Shown piece after piece: positions 46,600 to 58,174 of a stretch of DNA of 64,000 nt (position 1 is its first letter; each line of letters begins with the position of its first letter). The notes under the pieces were generated by a model that saw nothing but the letters and a program-made list of their open reading frames with translations, did no database searches and was not told the origin of the DNA. A program made the translations under genes and the position numbers. The stretch comes from Liolophura sinensis (taxonomy: Eukaryota > Mollusca > Polyplacophora > Chitonida > Chitonidae), in the NCBI RefSeq assembly GCF_032854445.1, contig NC_088297.1, forward strand, positions 27,397,915-27,461,914, read 5' to 3'.

Positions 46600-47082
46600 C
46601 TGTGGTAAGACTCCCACCACGTGCGTTGGAAACTGCGTTAATTATCAGTAATCAGGGATACCAAACTCGCTCCCCAATACCGTAATGACACTTACTGGAA
46701 GTACTTAATGTTGGACAGGGCATATTGCAAACATATAAGCCTGTATAACGGAATTTCACGTAAAAATGTGCCACAGGAGTCAAGTACCAACCAGGCAACA
46801 CACAACGTTGAAACATCGTGTGAGTGTAAAATTTCTCTTTCTTTTGTTCACCAACCTTACGGTATGAGCTGCTAGATATAGAAAAGAAAAACAAACATAA
46901 CATTGAGCTGAATACTTTTATTAATGATCCAGAATGATGCCTGAAACATAAACCACGTAAACAATTAGCGTAACCGATCGGGTTGATAAACATATGTGGC
47001 GTAACCGAATGATCGGTTAGGCGAGGCGGAAATGACGTAACCAATTTCTGGGTTTCGCCGGCAGGCCAAATTTCGCTGCCTG
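46040..47082. mobile_element. non-autonomous DNA transposon
   Basis: Ends CAGACAGCGAAATTTGGC and, inverted, CAGGCAGCGAAATTTGGC. Flanked by CATATC at 46034-46039 and 47083-47088. Internally it has TCGGTTAGGC-type inverted motifs and a (TA)n run at 46548-46597. No transposase; the 147-codon minus ORF is not convincing. Confidence 0.85.
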
Positions 47083-47280
47083 CATATCTGTGCATTTATC
47101 ACCATTACTGGCCTCTGATTACAGATGTTTAGGAAACCACATCTGTACTAATAGAGCCAGACATTTTGACACCTGCTTTGACCTGTCTTTTCAAAGTCTA
47201 ATTAGCTGTTCAGTGCAACCATTTATCATTTATTTTCAATATCATGTATTTATCATTTACACGTATGGGTTCTGTTAGGT

Positions 47281-47700
47281 TCCTCATAGCAAGTACTGCA
47301 AGTTTCTGTTGAAGATATTAGTATGTTTCGGTATATCCTTTCGTATTTCAGTATGTTGGTATGTTTCGGTATATCCTTTCGTATTTCAGATTTTTGATAG
47401 AAAAGATAGACTTGCTCCCCATAGCAAGTACTGCAAGTTTCTGTTGAAGATATTAGTATGTTTCGGTATATCCTTTCGTATTTCAGATTTTTGATAGAAA
47501 AGATAGACTTGCTCCCCATAGCAAGTACTGCAAGTTTCTGTTGAAGATATTAGTATGTTTCGGTATATCCTTTCGTATTTCAGATTTTTGATAGAAAAGA
47601 TAGACTTGCTCCCCATAGCAAGTACTGCAAGTTTCTGTTGAAGATATTAGTATGTTTCAGTATATCCTTTCGTATTTCAGATTTTTGATAGAAAAGAATA
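47281..47700. repeat. 97-bp tandem repeat
   Basis: Four copies of ATAGCAAGTACTGCAAGTTT ... GATAGAAAAGATAGACTTGC starting near 47286, 47421, 47518 and 47615; the first carries an extra 38-bp sub-duplication. It ends in ATAAAACATTG and a 14-A run (47709), which looks like a retroposed or polyadenylated end. Confidence 0.9.
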
Positions 47701-47724
47701 AAACATTGAAAAAAAAAAAAAAAG

Positions 47725-48078
47725 AAATCTTTAATATAACCTGGTAGTTGTTTTCTCCTTCATGGTCATTTGGTTGTCTTGTATATATGTGTTAAGATTA
47801 GTTGATAAAGAATAATTGGATTTAACCGTTTAAGAAATGGCTGTTACATATCTTGCTTAAATATGTGGATGTTGGTGAAAATACAGATGCTGAAAATATG
47901 TGCGAAATACCATCACATTGATCTCCTCCAAGTTTCTTATAAGCTTCGAGATTTTCTGATCCAAGAGTAGACAACTGGGTCGTCAGTGGACCCTTGAGTT
48001 CATTCCAGCCTATTATCCAACCTTTTGACGTAGCCGGTCAGCCAGCCTGACAAACCACATACTACAGTACACAAGGCA
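47725..48078. other. no gene seen
   Basis: AT-rich sequence between the 97-bp repeat and the integrase region; nothing recognised. Confidence 0.4.
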
Positions 48079-48240
48079 ATGCCCTACTCTGCTCTGTTCT
48101 ACTCAGTGTTGACGCGAACGGAGACAGAGCGCGGACTCAACGACACCCCAGACTCGGCTCCTCAAAACGACAAGTTCGCAACGCTAGCTATATTACTGGG
48201 GTTTTTGATCGAGAGTGCACTTTTGGCGGGGTGTTACTAA
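48079..48240 (+). CDS. possible 53-residue membrane peptide
   Basis: ATG at 48079 opens MPYSALFYSVLTRTETE with a C-terminal hydrophobic helix (FATLAILLGFLIESALLAGC). It sits in P1-specific sequence just outside the integrase 3' end. No family recognised; it may be chance. Confidence 0.25.
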   Translation: MPYSALFYSVLTRTETERGLNDTPDSAPQNDKFATLAILLGFLIESALLAGCY

Positions 48241-49129
48241 AAACCATTTCTTTTATGGCCATATAAGCTCTATTTGTGCTTCGACCGAGATTTATACTTC
48301 TGATCTGGAAATTCACAGAATTGTGCTGGGCTGAAATTTGCACTTTCTTATCGTACCTTTCTGGGACCGATTCTCCGCCTTACTGTACCGGGTGCTTTAT
48401 CTGCTTAACAATTCGGGGAATCAGCTTCCGGCCATAGTAAGATTTTCGATTTTCTGACAAAGTAAAATAAACAAATTTCGGTCTAGCAATTGTTCCCCGT
48501 TCAAATCCTCCAGTGTGTACACAGCAGGCTGTCGAGGGTGGGAACGAACAATGCGGAACATTTCCGTGCTCCAATTCGGGAGGTATGATTTTTCGAATTT
48601 CCCTTTCACTTTACTGATACGCACGAGATCACCGGCCCGATAACGGTGGACCGAGCGTTTGGTTGTGGGTGAACCGTACAAGACTTGCCGGACTTCCTTC
48701 TGGTTCTGGGGGGTGACGTCGATAGGGGCTCGTCGTATGCTTCGGTGGTAGGCTTGATTGTAACCGCGGACCAGCGCCGGTGAGGCGTCCAGGTATCGCC
48801 GAGTGTTGTTGTAAGACCTGTTTGTCTGCGGTTGAATCACCTGCGAGACTATCTTACGTTGTCGGGTGGACACGTGACTGGCTTTTGGGGAAACAAGTGT
48901 TAAATATATGCTGGACAAAGAACGCAAATGCTCTGGTGGGTTTTCACACGTGCCACAGCCTGAGAATTTATTATGTTAGACAGAGGTAATCAGTATAAAA
49001 GTAGGAGTATCTGTAAATATGTTCCTTTCCCTTCCTTCCTTCCTTCCGAGTTTGGATAGTGTTCCCGCTGAGGGGCTCACAAGGAGAAGCAGCCTAGAGG
49101 GTAACGTCTGGCAGTCAAGACGGTACAGC

Positions 49130-49214
49130 ACCTGGGTGAAATGTATGAATGAAGACTGGCTGTGATCTTGGCAAAACACGTCTTGACTGCTCGGCTGTCT
49201 TGGAGGGAATGGGG
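49130..49214 (+). repeat. 85-bp direct repeat, copy 1
   Basis: Near-identical to 50964-51048: ACCTGGGTGAAATGTATGAA ... GAGGGAATGGGG. It may represent terminal-repeat pieces of the surrounding insertion. Confidence 0.9.
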
Positions 49215-50963
49215 AGAGCTACTAGAGCTTTCAAGTATTAATGAGTAAATAATTTAGAACTTAGCTTTTAAAGACTTATTAGAAGTGCCATATGATCATA
49301 ACAGGTAAGTTAAACAAGTTAAGGTGTTGGACATGATTATTAACCCAATTATATAAGACATGTTACATGTGTGTCCACATGTATACACAGCGACCTGTAC
49401 ACATACATGTAGGTCAAGGTAGGTTGAAGTTGAGAGGTCCGCCTGACAGTCAGACCATAATGCATGTAACGTTTAAGCATGGCATCTAGAAACCAAGTGA
49501 CATCATGCTAACAATGATTGCAATATAGTCAATACTAGAGAGGCCAAGGGTCACAGGGTTACCGGTATCCTGTTTAAGAGAGGCATCTAAACATAATGTC
49601 GAGTACGTTGCCAGGCTAATAAGGGGCCAGGCTCGCATTAGAAATTTAGATGACTCAGTGTATCCACATGATGGGTACAAATGCATTTTATGATGCCAGG
49701 TCATATCTCATATATATAGACATACTGGTCTATGCCAGCTGACCTTCACCTCCAACCAAAACATAACATTCGTAAGTTACTCTTTTGATCATTTAACATG
49801 CAGGTTACAAATCAATAGTGTAGACTACTGTATGCAATAATAATCTGAGTGGTACATTTTTATGCTAGGGGCTGTATACATATTGTACAACCCAGAACGG
49901 TTACCGCATGAGGAACAATGATACGGGTCACGCAGGGTATTTTGATAATATCTATAAACTAAATACAATATTACCACGCGATAGCCTAAATGCTATTAAC
50001 TGTATATACAAAGTTAATATCTATATATATGTATCTATCAACAATAATAACAAATGCTTACTGACTGGCCATAGAGAACATGTACACTGGACTCAAAATG
50101 TCAAAGTCCAAAAGCATGATAAATTCCAGTATATGTGCATCTGCAGTGATATGTAATTTCGGAGGACTGTGTTGTGTTAAGACAATCCCAGGCATAACTA
50201 AATACAAAAACTCAGAACAGTTACAAGTGGTTGCTGTTGTACTGAGTTTTCATTTGGCTTGTGTACTGCTGGTGCAGCCATCTTGTTTAGCCACTTGATA
50301 AAGGCTGGGCTGATAGGATGAGATTAACCAGCAGGGGTCATCAGGGGCAATAGATGCCAAGAAGAAATTAATCCCTTCCAGATGTGCTGCCACCTTGCTT
50401 ACATACACTGGGATAATACACATGTCTGTAGCTACTGGAGGCTGGCATGGTCAGCTCTAACAAAGGAATTAGGCTTGACCATGTGTTAACCAGTGTAAGA
50501 GGCACTATCTGCTTTGGAAGTTTGGAGATCAAGTTAAGTTTAGGCAAAAGCTAGTAATTGATACATATAATCCTTAAATTCCAGATTAATTTAAGTAAAC
50601 AGTGGTCACTTTTTAAAACTAGTGAACTTAAGTGGGTTAATGGTTCCAATGTGGGGGTTTATCCCAAACTAACACAGCTAACCAAATATTTTCACTGTAA
50701 ACAAGTTGATGGGAGAAGCAGTTATCCCACCTGTTTCTTAGTGTAAATTCCTGAAATCTATTCAGCCAATCCTTTTAGAATGTGTGTATCTCTTTGCAGA
50801 GATCACACTAACTTGTGAATGGCTAACCAAAGTAATAACTTAAATTACTCAAAAAGATGTGCATAATATATCCTATATGGCACAGTCAGATAATTGCATA
50901 TGTGACAACAATTACATATATCAATTTATGGAAGTGTTCTGAGACCACAAGGGTTAAATTCTT

Positions 50964-51048
50964 ACCTGGGTGAAATGTATGAATGAAGACTGGCTGTGAT
51001 CTTGGCAAAACACGTCTTGACTGCTCGGCTGTCTTGGAGGGAATGGGG
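50964..51048 (+). repeat. 85-bp direct repeat, copy 2
   Basis: Second copy of the repeat at 49130-49214. Confidence 0.9.
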
Positions 51049-51699
51049 CTAAAACAAAGGGCCGCATGGCAAGGCTGGGGTGTGGAGGTCATGTGACCTC
51101 CCACTCCCTCTCAGGCCATGGGCACTCCCCCACAAGCATAAGGCTTGGTTACTGATGTGACTAGCTTACTGGTGAACACCCAGGGCAGATCTGGCCTGGA
51201 GATTTGGGCAGATCTGACCTGGGGGTTTACATTGTGAGCGGTGAAATATTTGTACATGCGACCTTTCAAAGTGCGGTTGAACCGTTCTACCACGGAGGCT
51301 TTGGTTTCGTTAAACGTGTGAAAGAAAAACACCCCGTTGTCCTTTAAAAAGGCTTGAAACGGTCTGTTCAGAAACTCTTTCCCCTCGTCCGTTTGCAGGT
51401 AGAACGGTCGGCGACCCGTCTTGAAAATCTGTTGAAACGCCTCGATCAAACGAGCCCCGGTTTTGGCCCGGAGTGGCATCACCCAGGCATACTTGGAGAG
51501 GACATCGATGCAGGTCAGTAGGTAACGGTTGTTGTCATTCTCTTTGGCGAACGCTGTCATGTCGACCGGGTCCGCCTGCCACTGACTGTCAATATCCCCA
51601 ACCACCACTCGGTACGCGGGTAATGGCGGCGTGCAGGTCGGTGGAGTGTGTACGTGTCCTGTTGAGCCAGCCAAGCCGACACACGGGTTCGACCCACGG

Positions 51700-51770
51700 T
51701 CAGGCATTGCCTTGGAAGAATTGCAGGGGTTCCTCGACAGGTATAGAACGACAGGGAAGGAAGACAACAT
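51700..51770 (+). repeat. displaced fragment of the PolB leader
   Basis: GGCATTGCCTTGGAAGAATT GCAGGGG...CTCGACAGGTATA duplicates 52227-52266 of the same element. It lies where the integrase N terminus should be, which marks a rearrangement junction. Confidence 0.7.
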
Positions 51771-52047
51771 GTCAAAGAGTCTCAATATGTGCCGGTGGCT
51801 TCTCATCGGCTCTACAGAGCTCTGTGGTAAGAGTTGTCTGCGGGAGTACTACGGCTTCCACCTATACCGTCTGCGGAAGGGTCCTGGCACCCAGCCATGT
51901 ATTGGCTGTGGTCGGGGCGTTAAAAACCGATTTCAGCTTTGGGGGGCCTGCGGATATAATAATGTCCAGACGCGTGAAATGCAGCAGAGGCACAAGGCTT
52001 TCTTGGACGAGTTCAAACAGCTGGCGGCTATCGAAATTTCATATTAG
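51770..52047 (+). CDS. P1 zinc-ribbon protein, one cysteine lost
   Basis: Same small protein as at 24646-24924: CLREYYGFHLYRLRK, then CIGC. The third ribbon cysteine is tryptophan here (LWGACGY), and another conserved cysteine (EYCG) is tyrosine, so zinc binding is doubtful. The frame is open from ATG 51770 to TAG. It is followed by the PolB leader. Confidence 0.6.
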
Positions 52048-52145
52048 AGAGACACCACCACAAGGCATGTGATGATATTGCACAACGACGAATACAAACG
52101 GCTATCGAAATTTCATATTGGATAGGCACCGCCACTAGGCATACA

Positions 52146-55100
52146 ATGAAGCATCATCAAAAAACGCAAGCACTACGGGAGGAGTTTGAGACGCTCCTAG
52201 GTGTGCGGCCCAAGTACCCACGGTCCCGCATTGCCTTGGAAGAACTGCAGGGGATCCTCTACAGGTATAAAACGGCTGTGGCTGAGTTGAAGCGGCTGCA
52301 AGACAGCAAGAACTCCCGAAGTAACGAGGAGTTGAAGTAAGACGTCAAGAACCCCCTCAGTAACGAGGAGTTCAAGCAAGACGTCAAGAACCTCCTCAGT
52401 AACGAGGAGTTGGATGAATTGCTAGGTGAAAAGAAATTAGAATTCATTAACACCGGCCGGGCTATAAGGAATCTCCTCCGGGCCTGGCAGATGGGCGTAC
52501 CCGAAGGCATTTGGACGGACCCAGTAGCCTTCTTAGAAGAAATTCGAGCTATTATTCGCCAGAAGCTAGAAGAAGAGATCCTAGCACTCAACAGGGTTCA
52601 ATTCCAACTAGGCCTCAGGGTTCAGTTGCGAAAGGACAACGCCGATGGCAATGAAGAGTTTACCAGCCCAGTACTTCACAACAAACAGGAGGCCCTCTTA
52701 GAGGCCGGTGACATTGACGGGGCTCTAGAAAAGGCCTTCCTCACCATCCAGGAGGTGCTAGAAACATGGACACAGCGAGGGTCAGGGTGGATTGTCAATA
52801 GCGTGCAAACACTCTGGCTTGACATTGCAAGGTATCAGCCACTGAGCCACAAAGACGACGACTGCCTCCGATGGGCACTCCGGTCTGCCTTATTTCCAGC
52901 CGCCGGGCACCCTCAGAGACCAACAAAGTACCCCACCAATGATGGTCTTGACTTTGGGGGGATCGACACCCCCACGCCCATCTCTCAGATCCCTAAAGTG
53001 GAGGAAAAGAACGACCTCGCCATCAACGTGTTCGGGTGGGACAAGGGCGTGATCGTGCACAGCCTCAGCAAGAAGCCCGGCGACATGCCGCGAATCAATC
53101 TGCTGCTGATTGGGAAGGCAGGCAATTTCTATTATACGTGGATAAAAGACCTCAACCGTCTCCTGTTCCAAGAGAGTAAGGCACACCATTGCAAACACTT
53201 CTGCGAGCGCTGCCTACACGGTTACACAAGGGAGGATCTTCTCAAGGCGCATAAGCCGGAATGCTGAGGGATTGGCCAGACGGCGGTGAGGGTGGAAATC
53301 CCCCAGGAGGGGGAAAATAAGTTCACCTTTCAGAACCACCACAAATAGCTACCGGCTCCGTTCATCATATATGCCGACTTATATACGAGGCTCTGAACAG
53401 AAAGGTTGAAGGCCCGCCGCCGTCACCTACAGAGAGCAGCACTCAAAAGACTCAGCACCACGAGCCCTGCAGTTACTGCTATGTTGTGGTGCGTTGCGAC
53501 GGCCGCACAAAACGCCCCGTGGAATACAGAGGCCCTAACGCGACGGAACACTTCCTCAGAGCTCTCCAACAGGAGGAGCGGGAAATCAAAAATGTTCTAG
53601 CCAACCCTATAGCCATGAATATGACTCCCCAGGACTGGCAGACCCACAACAACGCCGCAACCTGCCACGTGTGTGAGAAGCCTCTAGGCGCCGATTCTGT
53701 GCGCGATCACTGCCATATCACCGGCAAGTACAGAGGCGCGGCCCATAACGCATGCAACCTAAGGTTGCGGCTGGGTCCCAAGACAGCCATACCAGTAGTC
53801 TTCCACAACCTACGGGGCTACGACGGGCACCTCCTGATGCAAGCCATAAGTAAGGCGGAGGGCCGCATCTCCTGCATCCCCAACAACACGGAAAAGTACA
53901 TCTCCTTCTCGCTGGGGCAGCTCCGCTTCATCGACAGCGTTCTTGCCGACTTCCCTTGACAATCTGGTAGAGGCCAACAAACCTGAGGCTTTCCGGTATG
54001 AACCCGCCGAAGAAAAACGAAAGCTACTCATGCGCAAGGGTGTCTACCCCTGTGAGTATATGGACTCCTGGGAGCGCTTCGACGAGTCAAGCCTCCCACC
54101 CAAAGAGGGTTTCTACAGTAAGCTCAAAGTCAGAGGCATTAGCGATGAGGACTACATCCACGCTCAACAGGTAGGTAGGTATTGACTACACCAATCTGGG
54201 AGACTACACAGACCTTTACTGCCGCAAAGACGTGCTCCTGTTGGCCGATGTGTTTGAGGCCTTCCGGAAGACTTGTTTACGGCAGTATGGATTGGACCCT
54301 GCACACTACTTTACGAGCCCAGGTCTCTTGTTGGATGCGCTGTTCGGGGTAGAGCTGGAGCTGTTGACAGACTACGACCAACATCTCTTCGTTGACAAGG
54401 GGTTGCGCGGAGGTATCTCCATGGTAAGTAAGCGATACGCCAAAGCCAATAATCCGCAGGTGGAGGGATACAACCCAGAAAGTCCAAACAGCTACATCCA
54501 ATACCTAGACGCCAATAATGTATATGGCTGGGCTATAAGTCAGTTCCTTCCAACGGGCGTCTTCCAGTGGGTAGATGACGCGCGGCGTCTCGGCGAAACG
54601 ATTGCTACCCACCCTCACGACAGTCCTTCCGGTTACATCCTCGAGGTCGACCTAGAGTATCCGGCCGGCCTACATAACGCACATAACAGTTACCCATTAG
54701 CCCCGGAGCGTCTGGTGGTCCAGAAGGAGTGGATGTCAGACTATCAGCACGGCCTTCTCGGTAGGTCTACCGAGGTCGAAAAGCTGGTCCCCAACCTCCG
54801 CAACAAGGAACGGTACGTCCTGCACTACCGGAACCTACAGCTGTATCTATCTCTGGGAATACGCCTGACCAAGGTTCACCGGGCCCTGAGATTCGCCCAG
54901 AGCCCTTGGATGGAACCTTATATCAGGATGAACACCGAGCTCCGAAAAACGGCCGCGAGTAAATTCGAGAACCTGTACAAGCTAATGAACAACTCGGTCT
55001 TCGGAAAAACCATGGAGAACCTTCGAAAGCGGGTGGGCGTCAAGCTGGTACGCTCTGGAGAAGACGATAAGATCCGGCGCTTGATAGCCAGCCCGAGCTT

Positions 55101-55536
55101 CGCACGGGCGAACATATTTGATGATGACCTCGCAGCGATTCAGATGCTCACGACCCGTCTAGTCCTAAACCGACCTATCTACGTGGGCATGAGCATTCTA
55201 GATCTCTCCAAGCACCTGATGTACGACTTCTACTACAACCACATGAAGGCCCAGTACGGAGAGCGATGCCAGCTCCTCTACACTTACACGGATAGTCTGC
55301 TACTCGAGATTCAGACTGAGGATGTTTATAGGGATATAGCTGAGAATGCAAACCTGTACGACACCTCAGATTACCCACAAGACCACCCCCTGCACAGCGT
55401 AGCAAATATGAAGGTCTTGGGGAAAATGAAGGACGACTGCGTGGGGCGGCAGATCACCGAATACATTGGTCTGCGCCCCAAGATGTGCTCCATTCTGGAT
55501 GTGCAGCATTGCGTCCATAATCACATAGAGATATAG
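52146..55536 (+). pseudogene. P1 protein-primed DNA polymerase B, decayed
   Basis: Polinton PolB in pieces. Leader and N-terminal block (from 52146; a TAA at 52338 splits it; open again 52410-53267) end in a zinc-finger-like HFCERCLHGYTREDLLKAH. Stops at 53265, 53346 and 53395 fall in the exonuclease start (FIIYADLY, where the usual glutamate is tyrosine). The HNH-like block follows at 53650-53760 (CHVCEKPLGAD, RDHCHITGKYRG). After frameshifts near 53955 and 54180, the polymerase core 54232-55536 holds motif A (YLDANNVYGWAI), motif B (LMNNSVFGKTMENL) and motif C, whose first aspartate is tyrosine (TYTDSLLLEI). The C terminus is cut at about 55490 by a 106-bp duplication with capsid 3' sequence. 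Not functional. Confidence 0.9.
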
Positions 55537-55641
55537 TCTGCCCACAGATAATCGCGCAGTGGGCGTCATCAATAAAACGCGTTAACGAATCAACCATTCT
55601 GGATGTGCAGCATTGCGTCCATAATCACATAGAGATATACG
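55491..55641. repeat. tandem duplication at the PolB-capsid junction
   Basis: CATTCTGGATGTGCAGCATT GCGTCCATAATCACATAGAG occurs at 55491 and 55597 (106 bp apart). It is capsid 3' end sequence in reverse, abutting the truncated PolB end. Confidence 0.85.
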
Positions 55642-56797
55642 TTCAACACGCCGGGATCTTCTCTTTCTTTTGTCACCTGTATCATAATCTCTTCTCTGGC
55701 GTTCTGAACGCGCCTCCCACTGCCATGCAGCTCGTCATCGTCGCTTGGCCGAAGGTCAAGCCAGAAGGCGTGCTTGTGGGTCAAGAACTCTTTATGGGAG
55801 ACATCTGCCAGGCCTAAGTCTTTTACGACCCTGGCCACGTCAGGGTCCCGCTTCTTATGGGGTGAGCTGGCGAAGAACCTCTGGACCTCGCCCCATTGCT
55901 GGTACGCCCGCATGCCCTGGCTGTACAGCTGATTGGGGATCCCTTCTATTGTGACTTCTACTTTGGTGATCTTCGGGTTGTAGAAGGATTCCGACCTCCT
56001 CCCCCACGGGGTTCTTTTAGCCTCGAACAGCATGAGGATGCCCTTCATTGCTCTCTCGAGTGTTCAGGTTTATGTTCCAGAGAGTATCAGACTTGTCCTT
56101 AACAAACTTTCGGTGGCGGAGGACGCAATCATACAGAACAGAGACGCCCCCTGCAAACTGGGTGCGGATCTGTCTAGCGAGCTCCTCATCGGTGACCATA
56201 TCGAACTCCAGGCTGATGTTGTCGATGGTGTAAGTCGTGGTAGAATGGCATGTGGCCATCTAGAAGCTCAATGTCTAGCGGGATGTGGAACCGGCTGCCA
56301 AAGGCACGAGCGATGGCTTTTTCTCCAGCATTGTCGTCACTTGCGTCCTCCGCTCCGACTCGAAGTTTAAGCATGTTTTCGCTGCCGATGCCTTGGTAGG
56401 CCGCATTCCTCCGTTCGTTTTTGGTCAGCCATAAGTCGTCGTAGCAATGAAACACATCAGAGTCGTCGATGGACATTACCTCATTCCCGCTTATTCTGAT
56501 CGTGGTTTTCTTGACTACTGCGCGTCCGAGATTCCCGACCACTGTGGCGTTCGGGTCGGATGAATTGATCGTGATCGAGAAGGCCAAGCGCACGGTGCCG
56601 GGCACAATGACGTCATTTGGGCCGAGGTTGGGGAAGCGGACCAAGAGTTGTTGATTCTTGTCGATCGTACTCGGGTTGTTGGTGACGACTAAGGACTGCC
56701 GTACACCTTGTACCCCCCGAGGCTTACGGAGTGTTCTGAAGGGGTTTAGCTTGCGTCCGTATGCATCCATTGTGTGTACTGAAGGTATACCTTGCAA
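55590..56797 (-). pseudogene. P1 major capsid protein (double jelly-roll), two frameshifts
   Basis: Read right to left. The N-terminal part (56797 or 56770 to about 56230) contains VPGTVRLAFSITINSS, VVKKTTIRISGNEVMS and FHIPLDIELLDGHMPFY. The middle (56259-56017) contains ISLEFDMVTDEELARQI. The C-terminal part (56048-55590) contains MKGILMLFE, FYNPKITKVEVTIEGIPNQL and LYVIMDAMLHIQ. These are the landmarks of Polinton/adintovirus major capsid proteins. Frame changes near 56235 and 56035 break it. The start lies 45 bp from the divergent membrane-protein gene (56815). Confidence 0.8.
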
Positions 56798-56814
56798 TGT
56801 TCAATACGAGGATT

Positions 56815-58174
56815 ATGGCAGACTTTGACGTTGATGATCCGTTCGAAGCCCAAGAGGACTACGCCAAAGACGACGTCGTCGAACAGACCTCTCTCTTTAC
56901 AGGTGATGTTGTTCCCAAGGCACCAATATTGGGTACGATCTACGAAGCTCAAAAACCAAGGTTGGTCCAGAACGCCGTGATGTCTTATTACAAAATCATG
57001 GCGAAGGATTCTTGGTATCCCGACTTCCCCCCACTCCGTTTTAGCGAAGAAAATAAGTTTATACTTGTCAATGGGCGTCTGCGACTCGTGAATTACCCAG
57101 AACTGGAACTCACCAACGAAAAGAATGGCGAACCACTAGCCCTCACAACAATCGCCCGGAGAGGAGGAGGGAGAAGGACTGTTACGAGTGTGGATGGGCT
57201 GGGCTTTGTAGACTGGAATGGAGAAAGCAGAGTAAAAAACAGAAAACAGCCATCGTTGCATCCAGCAGCAGTTGCAGCTCTGGAGACAGCGAGTTTAGAA
57301 CTCGGTGCCGCGGCTGAAGGATTTAAACCAAGCAGCGAAAAAGGTCGCTGATGCAGTCCACACACTGGAAACAAGCTTGACGGATAGTGAGGTCGGGCGG
57401 GTTATTGAAACGATGAACAACACTCCTCTTCCCATACAAGAGATGAACGACCCTCCTCTTCCCATGGGAGAACTTCTGGGGCTTAACAAGGCACTGCAGA
57501 CCTTGGAAGGCGAACACGCGTATAACAACGCCAGGCTGTCAAAATTAGATATGGAAATCGCAGAAGAAAAACAGAAGTTGGGAGAGGCCCCTAATGATGA
57601 TAATAATAAAGACTTGCGGAGACGGATCGAAGCCCGGATAAAAAATCTCGAGGACGATAGGGTGAACCGGCTTGAAGCAACCTCTTTAACGGCTGAAGCC
57701 CTGCGCACGCAAATACACCGCATCAAGCAGACGATCGATCGCATCCTACACAAGGATACCACTCTGGCCGAGCGCGTCCGCACCCTCTTCCGGGAGCAGG
57801 GAATAACAGTGGTCTCCATTCTCACGGCATTTGGGATGGCGATCTCGACACTGGGGCTAGCGATAAAGTTGGCGCTGACTGGCGGGTCCGGCGGGGGCAT
57901 CCAGCCAACACCACCTCCACCCGACGGGCGTGGTCTTAAAGAATTGGTGATAAGGCATCTCCAGTCCCTGGTGCGCGCCCTTGGCAAGCTGGCTGGGAAG
58001 GCTGCCGCTGCGATTCCGGGTATTATTGGCAGTATCGTGTCCTGGCTACTGAACCTTCTCGGGAAAGCAGCTGGGTGGCTGGCCGATATTGTCTGGGCTC
58101 TAGTCATTGCAGTAGGTGGCCTAATGCTCGTGGCTGTTCGCAATTATTTAACGCATAGTCTGCAGAAGCAGTAA
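56815..58174 (+). pseudogene. P1 conserved membrane protein, one frameshift
   Basis: Two overlapping frames form one protein of about 450 residues. The first (ATG 56815 to 57351) has YYKIMAKDSWYPDFPPLRF and LVNYPELEL. The second (57305-58174) has a coiled region (about 57480-57700), then hydrophobic segments (GITVVSILTAFGMAISTLGL; IIGSIVSWLLNLLGKAAGWL; WALVIAVGGLMLVAV). The frame change lies near 57305-57345. Proteins of this type are frequent next to capsid genes in Polintons; a virion membrane or minor structural role is an inference. Confidence 0.65.

Larger units (their letters stand above)
48810..51231. mobile_element. 2.4-kb insertion in the integrase gene, TGTAA...TTACA ends
   Basis: Ends are TGTAA and TTACA. 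The host frame is duplicated for 4 bp (TTGT on plus at 48806-48809 and 51232-51235), and removing one copy restores the codon order across the junction. It holds an 85-bp direct repeat (49130-49214 and 50964-51048) but no transposase or reverse transcriptase. The TG..CA ends and 4-bp duplication suggest a retroelement derivative; its class is not settled. Confidence 0.7.
48421..51806 (-). pseudogene. P1 retroviral-type integrase, split by an insertion
   Basis: Polinton integrase that would insert the element and create the 6-bp duplication. Read right to left: catalytic core at 51620-51232 with the DDE residues visible (QADPVDM, LQTDEGKEF, ASVVERFNRTL), ending MYKYFTAHN; then a 2.4-kb insertion (48810-51231); then the rest (TRRYLDASPALVRGYNQAYH, RAGDLVRISKVKG, NWSTEMFRIV) ending at 48421. 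The N-terminal zinc-binding part is lost: upstream of the core the sequence is a rearranged piece of the PolB leader (51700-51770). Inactive as it stands. Confidence 0.85.

Noticed and set aside
46652..47095. 147-codon minus-strand ORF
   Set aside because: It spans the end of a non-autonomous transposon and crosses its terminus; no domain.
48810..51231. LTR retrotransposon
   Set aside because: TG..CA ends and a 4-bp duplication fit, but the 85-bp direct repeats are internal and no reverse transcriptase or primer-binding site was seen.
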